The position numbers were made by a program, and so were the translations under genes. Positions 1 to 11,003 of a stretch of DNA of 64,000 bases are shown here, piece after piece. Under the pieces are notes generated by a model that was given only the letters and a program-made list of their open reading frames with translations, had not been told where the DNA came from and did not search any database. Position 1 is the stretch's first letter. The number at the start of each line of letters is the position of its first letter. Location: the NCBI GenBank assembly GCA_947496705.1, contig CANMDW010000002.1:124001-188000 (forward strand). Direction: 5' to 3'. The stretch comes from an uncultured Aquimarina sp. (lineage in GTDB: Bacteria > Bacteroidota > Bacteroidia > Flavobacteriales > Flavobacteriaceae).

Positions 1-101
1 TTTTGAGGCTCTTTATGTTGTTTGCAACTTGCAATAAGTATTGATGAAACAAGTACTATTACTGCTATTATTGATTTTTTTTGAGGTTTATTACAGGCCA
101 T
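1..101 (-). CDS. N-terminus of a lipoprotein, cut by the window edge
   Basis: Reading the minus strand from the ATG at 99-101 gives 33 codons, open to the window edge. The peptide has a positively charged start (K5, K8, K9), a hydrophobic stretch (IIAVIVLVSSILIA) and a lipobox ending in IASC, so it is an exported lipoprotein with the acylated Cys at about residue 26. It starts 47 nt after the stop of the sulfatase at 149-1624 and is probably co-transcribed with it. In loci like this, the next gene is often another sulfatase or a glycoside hydrolase, but the visible part does not say which. The lipoprotein call is good; its function is unknown. Confidence 0.7.
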   Translation of the reverse strand, partial: MACNKPQKKSIIAVIVLVSSILIASCKQHKEPQ

Positions 102-148
102 GTAGTATTTGTGTTTTTTTTTGAAGCAAATCCTGGGTATGCATTGAA

Positions 149-1624
149 TTATTCTGCAGCTCTCTTTTTAAGTATCGATGCTTCAAAGATACTATCATAT
201 TCTGGATTTTTTTCAGTTGGAATAGGGGCGTTGTTTATTTTTCTCCATGATAGTAATTTATTGTAAAGCTCTTTTACTTTTTCAGGATGCTGTTCAGCCA
301 AATTATTTCGTTCTCCCACATCGGTAGAAAGATCGTACAATTCAATGCCCCCATCTTCAAAATACTCATGTAGTTTCCAGTGATCTGAAATAATGATGGA
401 ACCGGGCCTTGTTCTGAATAAAGGATCTCTTGAATCAACACTCGATTTTTTACTTCCCTGTAAATAGATAGGGAAATGCCATACAAGGTCTCTTTTAGTA
501 ATATTATTATCATAAAACAATGGGTTGATATCAATTCCATCTAGTTTTGAAGCTTTGTTTTCTGGTTGTACAATTTCCTGCAATGTTGGATAAAAATCAA
601 GATTGGTAACCCGTGTTGTAGCGGTTGTACCCGCTTTTATCGTACCAGGCCATTTGATAACAAGCGGAACCCTGATACCACCTTCATAATAAGAGCCCTT
701 ACCTGCTCTTAATGGTGTTTGACGGGACAAGGATCGTACTCCACCATTATCTGAAGTGAAGATAACAAGTGTGTTTTCTTCGAGGTTTAATTTTTTTAAT
801 GTGTTTAATAACTTACCAACGTTTTCGTCCATAGCACTTATCATAGCACCATATATTGGGTTTTGTTGCCCATCGCTTCCTTGCTTCGTTTTATATTTTG
901 AAATCCATGACTCTTTTCCCATAATAGGTGTATGTACAGTATAATAGGGGATATAGGCAAAAAAATTACGATCTTTATTATCTTCTATAAAAGATATTGC
1001 TTCATTTGTTAACCTATCTGTTAGATATTCTCCTTTGGGACCATCTTTAATGTTGGGTATGTTATATGGAGTGAAATAACCTCCTTTTCCGCCTGGGTTG
1101 CCAACTTTACCACCACCAATATTAACATCTACACCTTGTGTTTTTGGATCAATGCCAACGTGCCATTTACCAAAATTCGAAGTAGTGTATCCTGCAGATT
1201 TAAACATTTCATGAAGTGTGTAAATACTATCCTGTAGATGTAGCGTATTGGCTATAGGAATAAGTTTTCGGGTTTTGGTATCTCCTCTACTAGAGCTATT
1301 AACAGTATAAACCCCATGTCTGGTTGAATTCAAGCCAGAGAGCATGCAGGCTCTACTGGGAGCACAGTTTGCGGCACTGGCATATCCATTTGTAAAGACC
1401 ATACCTTCTTTTGAGAATGCATCCAGGTTAGGTGTTTCATAATACTCGCTACCCATAAAACCGAGATCTTTCCAACCGAGATCATCTATGAAAATTAAAA
1501 CAACATTAGGTGTGTTATTATTTTTTTCTTTTCCCTGCCCTTTGCAACTAGAGTGCAATAGGGGTAGTAGGGCAAGAAAAAGAAAATATAATCCATATGT
1601 TTTTTTTGCTGATATCGATACCAT
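149..1624 (-). CDS. Lipoprotein sulfatase (type I, formylglycine-dependent)
   Basis: Hydrolyses sulfate esters, here most likely from a sulfated polysaccharide. With the ATG at 1624 the protein is 491 aa and opens with a clean lipoprotein signal (hydrophobic core, then LLHSSC, Cys27). An ATG 57 nt further upstream would add 19 residues in front of the signal and is less likely. The metal-binding DD pair is at 46-47 (IFIDDLGW). The maturation motif CAPSR is at 86-90, where Cys86 would become formylglycine. Further family motifs are GKWHVG, IFTSDNGG and a KGSYYEGGIRVP block. It lies downstream of the hybrid regulator on the same strand and next to SusC/SusD. The exact substrate cannot be read from the sequence. 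Confidence 0.92.
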   Translation of the reverse strand: MVSISAKKTYGLYFLFLALLPLLHSSCKGQGKEKNNNTPNVVLIFIDDLGWKDLGFMGSEYYETPNLDAFSKEGMVFTNGYASAANCAPSRACMLSGLNSTRHGVYTVNSSSRGDTKTRKLIPIANTLHLQDSIYTLHEMFKSAGYTTSNFGKWHVGIDPKTQGVDVNIGGGKVGNPGGKGGYFTPYNIPNIKDGPKGEYLTDRLTNEAISFIEDNKDRNFFAYIPYYTVHTPIMGKESWISKYKTKQGSDGQQNPIYGAMISAMDENVGKLLNTLKKLNLEENTLVIFTSDNGGVRSLSRQTPLRAGKGSYYEGGIRVPLVIKWPGTIKAGTTATTRVTNLDFYPTLQEIVQPENKASKLDGIDINPLFYDNNITKRDLVWHFPIYLQGSKKSSVDSRDPLFRTRPGSIIISDHWKLHEYFEDGGIELYDLSTDVGERNNLAEQHPEKVKELYNKLLSWRKINNAPIPTEKNPEYDSIFEASILKKRAAE

Positions 1625-1809
1625 AATATATGTGCTACTTTTTGAGACTAAATTAAGTATCTCATTGTTTTTATTCGTCAAATTTTGTTTCAGATAGGGA
1701 GTAAGAATGTTGTAGGTGTTTGAAAAAACTAGTAATAGATGACTTTTAGGCTCTTTTAATTTGAGTGGTTTAACTCATATAGAATAGGTATATGATATAT
1801 TGATAATTT

Positions 1810-4800
1810 CTATTTCGGGATAATGAATTTATTAGTATCTGTTTCTTTAGAAGATTGTTCTTCATCTTCCTCCTGAATTTTTTTTGCATAATCACTTGGA
1901 CTCATGCCAAACTCTTTATGAAAACACTTACTGAAATACTTTGTATTATTGAAGCCTGTCATGTAGGCAACTTCAGAAATATAGAGACTACTATCTTTGA
2001 GTAATTGAACAGCTCTTTTTAATCGAATCTGTTTAATAAAATTAACAGGTGTGTCATTAATTATACTTTGTAATTTCCGATACAGATTAGCACGACTCAT
2101 ACCTGCCTCTGAGGCTAAATATTCAACTCCCAAAAGATTATCTTCTAATGAGTTTTCAATAATCTTCATAAGCTTTTGAATGAATTTCTCATCATTAGAC
2201 AACAATTGTAACTCTGAAGGTTCTGCAGTAATCACTCTACTATATTTCTCTTTTAGTTGTTTTCTTATTACAAGGGTGTTTTTCACTTTCCATTTGAAAA
2301 ATTCTAGACTAAATGGTTTTTCTATAAAATCGTCTGCACCAATAGATGCACATTGGATTTTTGCATCATATGACCCCTTTGCAGTTAGCATAAATACCGG
2401 GATATGATTTATTTCTTTATTTTCCTTTACCCTTTTAAGAAAAGATATTCCGTCTTCGACAGGCATCATGATGTCGGTAACTATTAGTGCTGGTTTCTTG
2501 GTTAGTGCAACTTCATAACCTTCTTTACCATTTGCAGCTTGTAATACATTAAAGTCCTTATGCAGTTCTTCTTTAACCATATCTCTTAGCTCCTTATTAT
2601 CATCTACAATTAATATCGTTTGTTTTGCATTGTTCTTTATATTTTCGTTAGAAGTATCTTCATCTGGTTTGAGGTCTTCTGTGTATTCTATTCTAGTTAC
2701 TATCTCACTTTCATGTGTAATTATCTTTTGTGGTGTACTTATTTCAAAATCTTTATAATGTTTCTTTTCTATAGGCAGATAACATATAAATTCTGTGAAT
2801 ACATTTTCTTCACTTTCTACAGTAATGGCTCCATGATGTGTTTCGACCAGTTTATGAACAAGTTCCATACCTATCCCTGTACCGGGAATTTGATTGGTAG
2901 GAGTTTTGGTGGCCTGATAATATCTGTCAAAAATTTGTTGAAGATCTTCTTTAGGAATTCCTACACCAGTATCTTTTACAATACAAACTAAGTATTTTCC
3001 GCGTTTTAGGCTTTTATTAGGTAGTGTTACCGTTTCTCCTTTGGTAATATTTATAGTAACCGTAATTCTCCCTCTTTCAGGGGTGTATTTAAATGCGTTG
3101 GACAGCAGGTTGAATAAAATCTTTTCTAATATTTCTGGATCAAACCAACCTGTGATTTTCTCGTTTTCAACTTTTAATGAATAATTGATATGATAAATCT
3201 TTGCAAAATCATTAAAAGCATTTTTAGTCTTGTTGATATAGTTAACGATATTTAGTCTTTGAACAGCAATTTTAAACTCACCGGCACCATGTTTTCTTAT
3301 GTCCATGATCTGGTTGATAAGCCTATTCATACGTAAGGAGTTATTAAAAATGCGCTGTGCTGTTTGTAAGCTTAACTTATATTGCTTTTCTTTAATTACT
3401 TTTTCTATTGTCCCCAGAATTAATGTGAGCGGCGTTCGCAATTCATGTGAGATATCGGTAAAGAAGACCATTTTCATCCTGCTGTGCTCATTATCTTTTT
3501 CTCTACTAATGGTTTCCATAACCAGATTTTTCTTTAATCGATACCATCTTCTAATTAGTATAATTGAAGCTATAATTAGTGAAATAAGAATTAGTGTATA
3601 AATTAGGTATGCCAGTGTTGTTCTCCAGAATGGTGGCAATATTGTAAACGTTATGGTTGCAGGGGTTTCATTCCAAACGCCATCACTATTAGAACTTTTT
3701 GCTTTAAAAATATAAGTTCCTGGACTCAGATTATTGTAGTTGGCGTTTCTATTTGTTTCCGTAGCACGAATCCAATAATCATGTACACCTTCTAACATAT
3801 ATGCATACTCGTTTTTATTTGGGGCAGTAAGGTCTAACGAAGAGAACTCGAAAGCAATATTATTTTGGGTGTAAGAAAACTGTAACGCATTATCTGCCAA
3901 TGGGTTTAAAGAAACTTTTTCTTTGGCGATTGTTTTTCCATTTTTTATTTTAGTTTCTTTTCCGAAAGTTCTGATTTTGGTAATTACGGTGTTGGCAACT
4001 AAATTATTTTGCTTAAGCTTTTCGGTTTTTACTTTATAAAATCCATCGTCATAGCCAAAAAATAAATTATTAGCTAATTTGTCTGAAGCACTGGAATTAT
4101 ACACAAATTCTCTTGGTATGATACCATCTTCAAGTCCAAAATCAGAAAAAGAGTTATTGCTTTTGTTGAATAAAGCTAAGCCATCTTTTGTACTTAACCA
4201 TATATTATCTTTACTGCCTACCTCAATAGCGGTAATAATATTTGATGGTAGACCATCATTTTTATCAAAGGATATAAATGTATCTTCTTTAGAGAGGTAT
4301 TTGTTAAGTCCTCCACCTCTTGTTCCTATCCAAATGACACCTTCCTGATCTTTTGCAATGCATAGGATTGCATTAGATGAGATACCATTCTTATGAGTGG
4401 GTGCATAATTTACCAATACCTCATTGTTTAAATCAACTTTAAACAACCCTTTACCTCTTGTGCCTATCCATATGACATTATTATCTTTGAATAGTGCCGA
4501 GATATGTTTTCCTTTCATTTCACTTATCACTTTATTTTTAAAAGGCGATAGTTTATTTTTGTTATTAATAATGTCAATTTTTCCTACCCAGTTTCCTACC
4601 CAAATCTCATTATCACTTAAGGTAATTACATCCATAATTTCTCCTGTGACTTCCTTCACTATTTTTGTGTTATTGATGGAAATATCATTTCTGAAATCGG
4701 ATAATTCATATAATGCTTTTTCTCCTGATATTAAAAGCTTGTCTTTGGTATATGAATATTGTATAGATGTAATGTGATTTTCGGGGAAAGGAATTTTAGT

Positions 4801-5979
4801 ATAGGTGTTTGTATGCTCTTCAAATTTATAAAGGCCATGGTTCTCATAACCAATCCAGACATTATCTATGTCATCTACAAATAAGGTTTGAACTCTATTG
4901 TTTTTGAGTGATTTATCATAAGAGTTAATAGTGTTTGATTCAAATATTGATGCTTTGCCAATTACTTTATTGACTCCTTTTAACGAACCTATCCATAGAT
5001 TTCCATAACGATCTTTAATAGTAGCATTAATTTTATCATTTAATAAATACCCTTTTTTATCGTGATCTGCAGTAAATTTCTTCCAGGAATATTGATTATT
5101 AATGAGCTCACCTTTAACAAGTCCATTAGTAGTGCCTATCCATAATGTGTTATCTCCTATCTTAGTTAAAGAAGTAATTTTTATAGCAGAGTCGTCAGCG
5201 CCTATAATATTTTCATACGATTTCAGAATTTCAAGAGTATCAGAATTCTTTTTATATCCTACTATGTGAATATCATTATCTGAAGCCATCAGGAAAGAGT
5301 TTTCACCATTGTCTGCAATTACCGATGTTTCCTTTACGATATTAGTTGGTTTAAGATGACCGGTTGGGTCTAAAACAAATATGCCTTTTGGGGTTCCAAT
5401 CCAATACTTTTTATAATCATCTTCATAAAAAGTATGTACAACTTTAATAGATTGTGAGAGGTTGTTATCATAATTAAAATGAGTATCAAATATAACTTGT
5501 TCAGAATCAGAATTACAGATAGAAATTTTAACCAAACCTGTACCTCTCAAATTGCTCCATACAGTACCATTTTCTGTACTAAAAAGAGCAAAAGATAATA
5601 TGTCTTTATAAAACCCTTTAAAACTGTCCTTTTTTCTATCATAGAATATTAAATAACTTTCGCTACCAATCCATAAGTTTTGATTTTTATCTTCTACAAT
5701 AGAGTTTATACTATTATTAGGAAGCGATGTCTCATCAAATACATTGGATTGATATTCTCTTATGGTATTACCATCAAAGCGATATAATCCTTCTTGAGTA
5801 CCAATCCAAAGAAAACCATAACTATCTTCTAATAGTGTGTTTACTTTTCTGCTAAAGGCCATGTCTTTTGTCTGAAGCTCGTGAAAATATACTTCATCAG
5901 ACTGTCCTGATAGGGTACAGGATATCAGAAGAACACTTATTATGAGTAAAATTCTTATCATACCATAATTATTTAACAC
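1810..5979 (-). CDS. Hybrid two-component system regulator (propeller sensor, kinase, receiver, AraC)
   Basis: One-protein signalling system that senses glycan fragments in the periplasm and activates the neighbouring utilisation genes. The 1389 residues run: signal peptide (a start at Met7, 5961, is equally possible); about 14 propeller repeats with the pattern WIGT..GL (to about 680); a Y_Y_Y domain (about 690-770); a membrane helix (about 785-810); HisKA with the phospho-acceptor His near 845 in SHELRTP; HATPase; a receiver with Asp near 1169 (VTDIMMP); and a C-terminal AraC-type double HTH (about 1265-1375). It diverges from susC with a 348-bp gap, so it probably controls both sides. All key residues of the kinase and receiver are present. 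Confidence 0.95.
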   Translation of the reverse strand: MLNNYGMIRILLIISVLLISCTLSGQSDEVYFHELQTKDMAFSRKVNTLLEDSYGFLWIGTQEGLYRFDGNTIREYQSNVFDETSLPNNSINSIVEDKNQNLWIGSESYLIFYDRKKDSFKGFYKDILSFALFSTENGTVWSNLRGTGLVKISICNSDSEQVIFDTHFNYDNNLSQSIKVVHTFYEDDYKKYWIGTPKGIFVLDPTGHLKPTNIVKETSVIADNGENSFLMASDNDIHIVGYKKNSDTLEILKSYENIIGADDSAIKITSLTKIGDNTLWIGTTNGLVKGELINNQYSWKKFTADHDKKGYLLNDKINATIKDRYGNLWIGSLKGVNKVIGKASIFESNTINSYDKSLKNNRVQTLFVDDIDNVWIGYENHGLYKFEEHTNTYTKIPFPENHITSIQYSYTKDKLLISGEKALYELSDFRNDISINNTKIVKEVTGEIMDVITLSDNEIWVGNWVGKIDIINNKNKLSPFKNKVISEMKGKHISALFKDNNVIWIGTRGKGLFKVDLNNEVLVNYAPTHKNGISSNAILCIAKDQEGVIWIGTRGGGLNKYLSKEDTFISFDKNDGLPSNIITAIEVGSKDNIWLSTKDGLALFNKSNNSFSDFGLEDGIIPREFVYNSSASDKLANNLFFGYDDGFYKVKTEKLKQNNLVANTVITKIRTFGKETKIKNGKTIAKEKVSLNPLADNALQFSYTQNNIAFEFSSLDLTAPNKNEYAYMLEGVHDYWIRATETNRNANYNNLSPGTYIFKAKSSNSDGVWNETPATITFTILPPFWRTTLAYLIYTLILISLIIASIILIRRWYRLKKNLVMETISREKDNEHSRMKMVFFTDISHELRTPLTLILGTIEKVIKEKQYKLSLQTAQRIFNNSLRMNRLINQIMDIRKHGAGEFKIAVQRLNIVNYINKTKNAFNDFAKIYHINYSLKVENEKITGWFDPEILEKILFNLLSNAFKYTPERGRITVTINITKGETVTLPNKSLKRGKYLVCIVKDTGVGIPKEDLQQIFDRYYQATKTPTNQIPGTGIGMELVHKLVETHHGAITVESEENVFTEFICYLPIEKKHYKDFEISTPQKIITHESEIVTRIEYTEDLKPDEDTSNENIKNNAKQTILIVDDNKELRDMVKEELHKDFNVLQAANGKEGYEVALTKKPALIVTDIMMPVEDGISFLKRVKENKEINHIPVFMLTAKGSYDAKIQCASIGADDFIEKPFSLEFFKWKVKNTLVIRKQLKEKYSRVITAEPSELQLLSNDEKFIQKLMKIIENSLEDNLLGVEYLASEAGMSRANLYRKLQSIINDTPVNFIKQIRLKRAVQLLKDSSLYISEVAYMTGFNNTKYFSKCFHKEFGMSPSDYAKKIQEEDEEQSSKETDTNKFIIPK

Positions 5980-6327
5980 TGACGATTTACTAACTCTACA
6001 CTTATAAATTTACTAAAATCTAAAAAGAAACAGTTAAAAATTTAAGAATATACAGATAGAAAGCAATAAACATAAGATAATTTAAGATGGTATTTGCAGA
6101 TTCACCAGATGAGAAGGTTTGATCATGTTTAATAATAGGGTATCAAATGTTGCAAAGTATGGTTTCAGCCCAAATAATATAGTCATGCAACATTTTTACG
6201 CAGTAAATGATATGTTAAGAAAAAGCAAAGGTCATATATTTATCTTGCTCGAAAATCTAAAAAATGAGACTTTATTGGATTTACAAGTATTAACAAAAAA
6301 AGTATAACCCTATTAATCATTATTTGT
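5980..6327. promoter_or_regulatory. Divergent control region between hybrid regulator and susC
   Basis: 348 bp, very AT-rich, separating the hybrid regulator (minus) from susC (plus). It must hold both promoters. A reading frame of about 60 codons on the plus strand (6119-6307) has no recognisable features and I do not call it a gene. I could not identify a convincing TAnnTTTG element or a clear palindrome here. Confidence 0.5.
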
Positions 6328-9300
6328 ATGAAATCGAAAATATTATTGTTATTCATCTTTTTTAGTTTCTTTATAACGCATCTTTTTGCACAAAATATGG
6401 TTACAGGAACTATAACAGATAATAGTGGTGTGCCTATCCCAGGTATTACCATTTTAATTAAAGGAACAACAACAGGTACCTCCACCGATTTTGATGGAAA
6501 CTTTAATATAAATGCAAAACCATCAGATATTCTAGTTATTTCTTATATAGGCTATATCACCAAAGAAGTTCCTGTTGGAAATAATAAGAATTTACGTATT
6601 GCTTTAGAACAAGATGTCGCAACTCTAGATGAAGTGATCGTTATTGGCTATGGAACCTCGACCAAGAAAAATCTGGTTTCTGCTGTCGCTTCGATAAGTG
6701 CTGAAGCTATACAAAACCAACCGGTAGCCAGAGTAGATCAAACCCTACAGGGTAGAGCAGCGGGTGTCGAAGTTACTTCCAACAATGGTTCCCCGGGTGC
6801 AGGGACCACAATTAGAATTAGAGGAGCAAGTTCTATTAATGGAAACAACAATCCTCTCTTTGTTATTGATGGCTTTATTGTAGGTTCTGGTTTTGATCTT
6901 AATACCCTTAATAGTAATGATATAGAATCGATACAAGTACTAAAAGATGCGACAGCACTTTCAATTTATGGTACCAGAGGTGCTGCAGGGGTAATTTTAA
7001 TCACTACCAAAAATGGTAAGGGTGCATCTTCTGGAAAACCCGTTATTTCTGTAAATCAATATACTAGTATACAAGAATTAGCAAACAAAATTGAAAATGT
7101 TAGCGGAGTAGAGTATGCAAATTATGTCAATGAAGCTAGACAATTTGTACCAGGCCCCGATGTGATCGTGAATGGTGTAAGCCTTCCAATTGGAGCAACA
7201 GATCCTACTATAGATTTATTTTATCCAAACCCAAGTGAGGTTCCTGCAACAGATTGGATTGATGAAGTGTCGCAAATGGGAACTGTTAGTAATACCGATC
7301 TATCTATAGCCGGAAATACAGAGAATGCGAATTACTATATTTCTATGAACTATTTTAATCAAAGAGGTATATTAAAAAGCTCTGGATTAGAACGAGGAAT
7401 ACTTCGTACAAATCTAGACATTAAAGCATCTGATCGTTTTACAACTGGGATTAGATTGAACTTATCTAATTATAAAAGAGAAAATAATAAAGTAGATTTC
7501 CCAGGAATTATTAACAGTGTGCTTCCTGTCAGATCAGTATTTGATGAAGATGGTAATTATACAGATTCACACCCAATAAGTGGTGGTCTTCAAAGAAATC
7601 CCGTAGCAGATGCAGCGTTACGTGTAAACCATGACTTGGTAACCAACCTAATTACCAACGCTTATTTTGAATATGAGCTTTTTAAAGATTTTAAATTAAA
7701 AACCACTTTAGGCGCTACTTTAAATTTTATTAAAAAAAATCGATATCAACCAGGAATACTTCCGCAGAGGCTAGCCGCTAATGAAGGAGGGTTTGGAAGT
7801 GTAGAGACCATTACAAGAAAGGATATATTAAATGAGAATACATTTAACTATTATAAAACTTTTGGAGATCATACTCTTAAGGCCCTTGGTGGTTTTACCT
7901 GGCAAAAAATCACATCAGAAAGTGTTTTTGCTTCTGCCGACAAATTTCCAAACGATGTCTTAGAGTTTAATGGCTTGGAATCTGGCTCAGATCCTACAAC
8001 CTATCAGGTAAGATCTGGGTATAACCAGAGAACACTAGTATCATTTCTTGGGCGTATTAACTACTCATACAGAGATAAGTATTTGCTCACCTTGGTAGGA
8101 AGACAGGATGGATCCTCTGTGTTTGAAGAAGGTAGAAAGTACGCATTCTTTCCATCTATTGGTGTGGGTTGGAACATGAGTGAAGAAAGTTTCTTAAGTA
8201 ATTCAGATATTATAAATCGATTAAAATTGCGTGCTAGTTTTGGAATCGTTGGGGAGCAAGGTGTAAAACCATACAATTCATTTGATCTATTTGACCCTGA
8301 GTTCACTTATTTCAATGAAAATCTAGCACCTGCCGTAATATTGGGAGCTCCGGGATCTGATGGTCTGGAGTGGGAGACTACAGAACAACTGGATTTAGGG
8401 TTAGAACTTGGTTTATTTAATAATCGCATTTCATTTGAAGTCGATTATTATAAAAAAACAACAAAAGATCTTTTGTTATTTAAGGACCTTCCTGATACTG
8501 CAGGGCCTCGATTGTTAGAAAATGTGGGTAACGTAGAAAATAAGGGGTTTGAATTTACATTAAATACAATAAATATAAATACCAATAATTTTACATGGGA
8601 AACCTCCTTGGTCTTATCTACGAACAAAAGTAAAGTGTTGGATCTTGGGGAAGAAGAATTTATTAATATTCAAAATACTGGAAATCAAGGAACTAGATCA
8701 GCTAGATTAGTTGTCGGCCAACCTATGCCTGTATTTTTTGGAGCAGAATATCTGGGGACCTACAAGGATCCACAAGAGATTATAGATGATGGTAGAGAGG
8801 GGGTATCATTTTTGGGGAGTCCTCGTTTTCGTGATCGTAATGGTGATGGTGAAATTACCGAAAATGACATGGGTATTATTGGTAGTCCTCAACCAGATTT
8901 TTATGGCGGGATACGTAATACATTTTCTTACCATGGGATTAGTCTTGATATTTTCTTTCAAGGATCGTATGGAGGTGATATTTTTAATATAACCTCACAA
9001 CAAACTTTCTATGGTAGGGATACTGCAAATTTAGACCCAAGAGTCCTGGATCGATGGAGAGAAGGTACAAATGAAACTTCAAATGTTCCTCGTGCTGGTA
9101 CATCTACAAGCAATTTTAATCCTAATAGCACTGTAAATATAGAAGATGGTTCTTTTTTAAGGTTGCGTACAATTACCCTAGGGTATGATGTTCCTGTAAA
9201 AAAGATGCCTGGCCTTAGTACCATTTTTGACGCAATCAATATTTATATCGCGGGTAATAATTTATTATTATTCTCTGACTTTAGGTTAGGGGATCCAGAG

Positions 9301-9420
9301 GTTAATACTTTTACTTCAGGGAGTACTAATAATGAATTTGGTTCAGTATCCCAAGGATTTGCTCGAGGTCAATATCCATATTCAAGAAATGTAACTGCTG
9401 GTTTTAAAATGAAATTTTAA
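6328..9420 (+). CDS. SusC-like TonB-dependent outer-membrane transporter
   Basis: Outer-membrane barrel that imports oligosaccharides with TonB energy, working with the SusD lipoprotein encoded 20 nt downstream. 1030 aa: Sec signal peptide (1-22, ending LFAQ), a carboxypeptidase-D-regulatory-like domain (about 23-105, with FDGNFNI), the SusC signature DEVIVIGYGT (about 103-112), a plug domain (about 115-235, with IRIRGASSINGNNNPLFVIDG), then the barrel to a C-terminal aromatic F. The length is normal for the family. Two sulfatases and a hybrid regulator beside it point to a sulfated polysaccharide as substrate; this is inference from context. Confidence 0.96.
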   Translation: MKSKILLLFIFFSFFITHLFAQNMVTGTITDNSGVPIPGITILIKGTTTGTSTDFDGNFNINAKPSDILVISYIGYITKEVPVGNNKNLRIALEQDVATLDEVIVIGYGTSTKKNLVSAVASISAEAIQNQPVARVDQTLQGRAAGVEVTSNNGSPGAGTTIRIRGASSINGNNNPLFVIDGFIVGSGFDLNTLNSNDIESIQVLKDATALSIYGTRGAAGVILITTKNGKGASSGKPVISVNQYTSIQELANKIENVSGVEYANYVNEARQFVPGPDVIVNGVSLPIGATDPTIDLFYPNPSEVPATDWIDEVSQMGTVSNTDLSIAGNTENANYYISMNYFNQRGILKSSGLERGILRTNLDIKASDRFTTGIRLNLSNYKRENNKVDFPGIINSVLPVRSVFDEDGNYTDSHPISGGLQRNPVADAALRVNHDLVTNLITNAYFEYELFKDFKLKTTLGATLNFIKKNRYQPGILPQRLAANEGGFGSVETITRKDILNENTFNYYKTFGDHTLKALGGFTWQKITSESVFASADKFPNDVLEFNGLESGSDPTTYQVRSGYNQRTLVSFLGRINYSYRDKYLLTLVGRQDGSSVFEEGRKYAFFPSIGVGWNMSEESFLSNSDIINRLKLRASFGIVGEQGVKPYNSFDLFDPEFTYFNENLAPAVILGAPGSDGLEWETTEQLDLGLELGLFNNRISFEVDYYKKTTKDLLLFKDLPDTAGPRLLENVGNVENKGFEFTLNTININTNNFTWETSLVLSTNKSKVLDLGEEEFINIQNTGNQGTRSARLVVGQPMPVFFGAEYLGTYKDPQEIIDDGREGVSFLGSPRFRDRNGDGEITENDMGIIGSPQPDFYGGIRNTFSYHGISLDIFFQGSYGGDIFNITSQQTFYGRDTANLDPRVLDRWREGTNETSNVPRAGTSTSNFNPNSTVNIEDGSFLRLRTITLGYDVPVKKMPGLSTIFDAINIYIAGNNLLLFSDFRLGDPEVNTFTSGSTNNEFGSVSQGFARGQYPYSRNVTAGFKMKF

Positions 9421-9440
9421 TTATATAAAAGATATTTAAA

Positions 9441-11003
9441 ATGAAAAGAATTGTAAAAAACACACTCTTCATAATATTAGGAATATACATCTTGGTAGGA
9501 TGTGATAAATTTCTGGAAGAAGATCTTCGAGACGAAATCGCAACAGATAATTTCTTCAATAATGATAACGAAGCTATATTGGCTTCAAATGGACTATATA
9601 GAATACTTCATAAAGGGCCATTATATAGAGCAAGAGGTTTAGAAAATATAAATCAAAATGGTACCGATGAGAATGGCCCCAATAGAAATGTAAATACGTC
9701 GGTTTTTAATTATTTGATTGCAGAAGGTGTTGCTGATGGTAGAGGTACCTGGGCTGCTCTTTATGAGGTGGTACGTAATGCATCATTTTTTTTAGAAAAA
9801 GTGGAGGGAAATGGAAACCTTTCTGAAGAAGTACATGATCAAGTACTGGGAGAATGCTTATTTATGAGAGCACTTGCCTATTACCATCTTACTAATATAT
9901 GGGGTGATGTTCCCTATTTTAGAGAGTTATTGCCACTTGATGAATTAGGATCATTAGGAAGAACACCAAAAGATCAGATTAGATCAGATATGAAAGAAGA
10001 TCTGGAGCGAGCTTTTGATTTACTCCCAGGTTCTTATGGTAATGCCCAGCTTGGACGGGCTACAAAATGGGCCGCTACCGCTTTAAAGGCAAAACTACAT
10101 CTTTTTGATAAAGAGTGGCAATTGGCACGAGATGAGTGTCTTAAGATCATTGACCCTAGTTCTGGTCATGCTTTATTAGACAATTTTGCAGATGTATTTG
10201 ATCAAAGTAATCCTACAGCCCAATATAATGCTGAACAAATATTTGTGGTTGATTTTACAAATGATAATGCTATTTTCAATGATGCAGTAACACAACGTAC
10301 AGACGATTTTAACCCACGTCTTAGAGATGAACCCAAAAATAGAAATAATCGTCCAGGAGGCCCTGGTACTCCAACAAGGTGGCAATTGTTAAAAGCTGAT
10401 ATGGCGGCACAAGGAGAAGAATTTAATGGTTTTGGATTTTCTATCCCTTTACCAGAATTAGCAGATCAAGCCAATTGGCAGCCCGGAGATTTACGTTATG
10501 ACGTGACCATTGTAAAAGAATATCTGGGGTATGAGCTTAAATTCCCATACTTTAGAAAGTTGTGGAATTTAGACAATATAAATTCTCCAAGACAAAGACA
10601 CCCAGAGAATTATGTAGTATTCCGCCTGGCTGATATATACCTGATGGCTGCAGAAGCCGAAAATGAACTAACAGGCCCGGATAATGCCTATTTCTATGTA
10701 AACAAGGTGAGAGAACGTGCTTTTGAGCCCGATCAACCCTGGAGTGGGATGTCGCAATCAGAATTTAGAGAGGCATTGTACGACGAACGTAAGTTCGAGC
10801 TTTGTGCCGAAGGACATCGAAGAATGGATCTGATACGCTGGGGGATATTACTCGATGTGGTAAGAAATGTTCAACACAGGCCCTGGAATAATCCTGCCGA
10901 TAATATTCAACCATATCATGTATTGTATCCTATACCTGAAAGCGAAATTTTACTAAACCCCAATTTATTAGAATCAGATCCCACAAATAATGGATATAGA
11001 TAA
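9441..11003 (+). CDS. SusD/RagB-like surface glycan-binding lipoprotein
   Basis: Caps the SusC barrel and binds the glycan on the cell surface. 520 aa: lipoprotein signal with lipobox LVGC (Cys about 21) followed by the acidic FLEED stretch that is typical just after the lipid anchor; TPR-like SusD core (about 75-300, including GECLFMRALAYYHL and GRATKWAA); and the C-terminal RagB part with ADIYLMAAEAENE and DERKFELCAEGHRRMDLIRW. It follows susC by 20 nt and is surely co-transcribed. All landmarks of an intact SusD are present. Confidence 0.96.
   Translation: MKRIVKNTLFIILGIYILVGCDKFLEEDLRDEIATDNFFNNDNEAILASNGLYRILHKGPLYRARGLENINQNGTDENGPNRNVNTSVFNYLIAEGVADGRGTWAALYEVVRNASFFLEKVEGNGNLSEEVHDQVLGECLFMRALAYYHLTNIWGDVPYFRELLPLDELGSLGRTPKDQIRSDMKEDLERAFDLLPGSYGNAQLGRATKWAATALKAKLHLFDKEWQLARDECLKIIDPSSGHALLDNFADVFDQSNPTAQYNAEQIFVVDFTNDNAIFNDAVTQRTDDFNPRLRDEPKNRNNRPGGPGTPTRWQLLKADMAAQGEEFNGFGFSIPLPELADQANWQPGDLRYDVTIVKEYLGYELKFPYFRKLWNLDNINSPRQRHPENYVVFRLADIYLMAAEAENELTGPDNAYFYVNKVRERAFEPDQPWSGMSQSEFREALYDERKFELCAEGHRRMDLIRWGILLDVVRNVQHRPWNNPADNIQPYHVLYPIPESEILLNPNLLESDPTNNGYR

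Noticed and set aside
81..266. 61-codon plus-strand frame at the left edge
   Set aside because: Antisense to the start of the lipoprotein and the end of the sulfatase; low-complexity Phe-rich translation.
6119..6307. 62-codon frame upstream of susC
   Set aside because: No protein-like features, in a region that must hold the divergent promoters.
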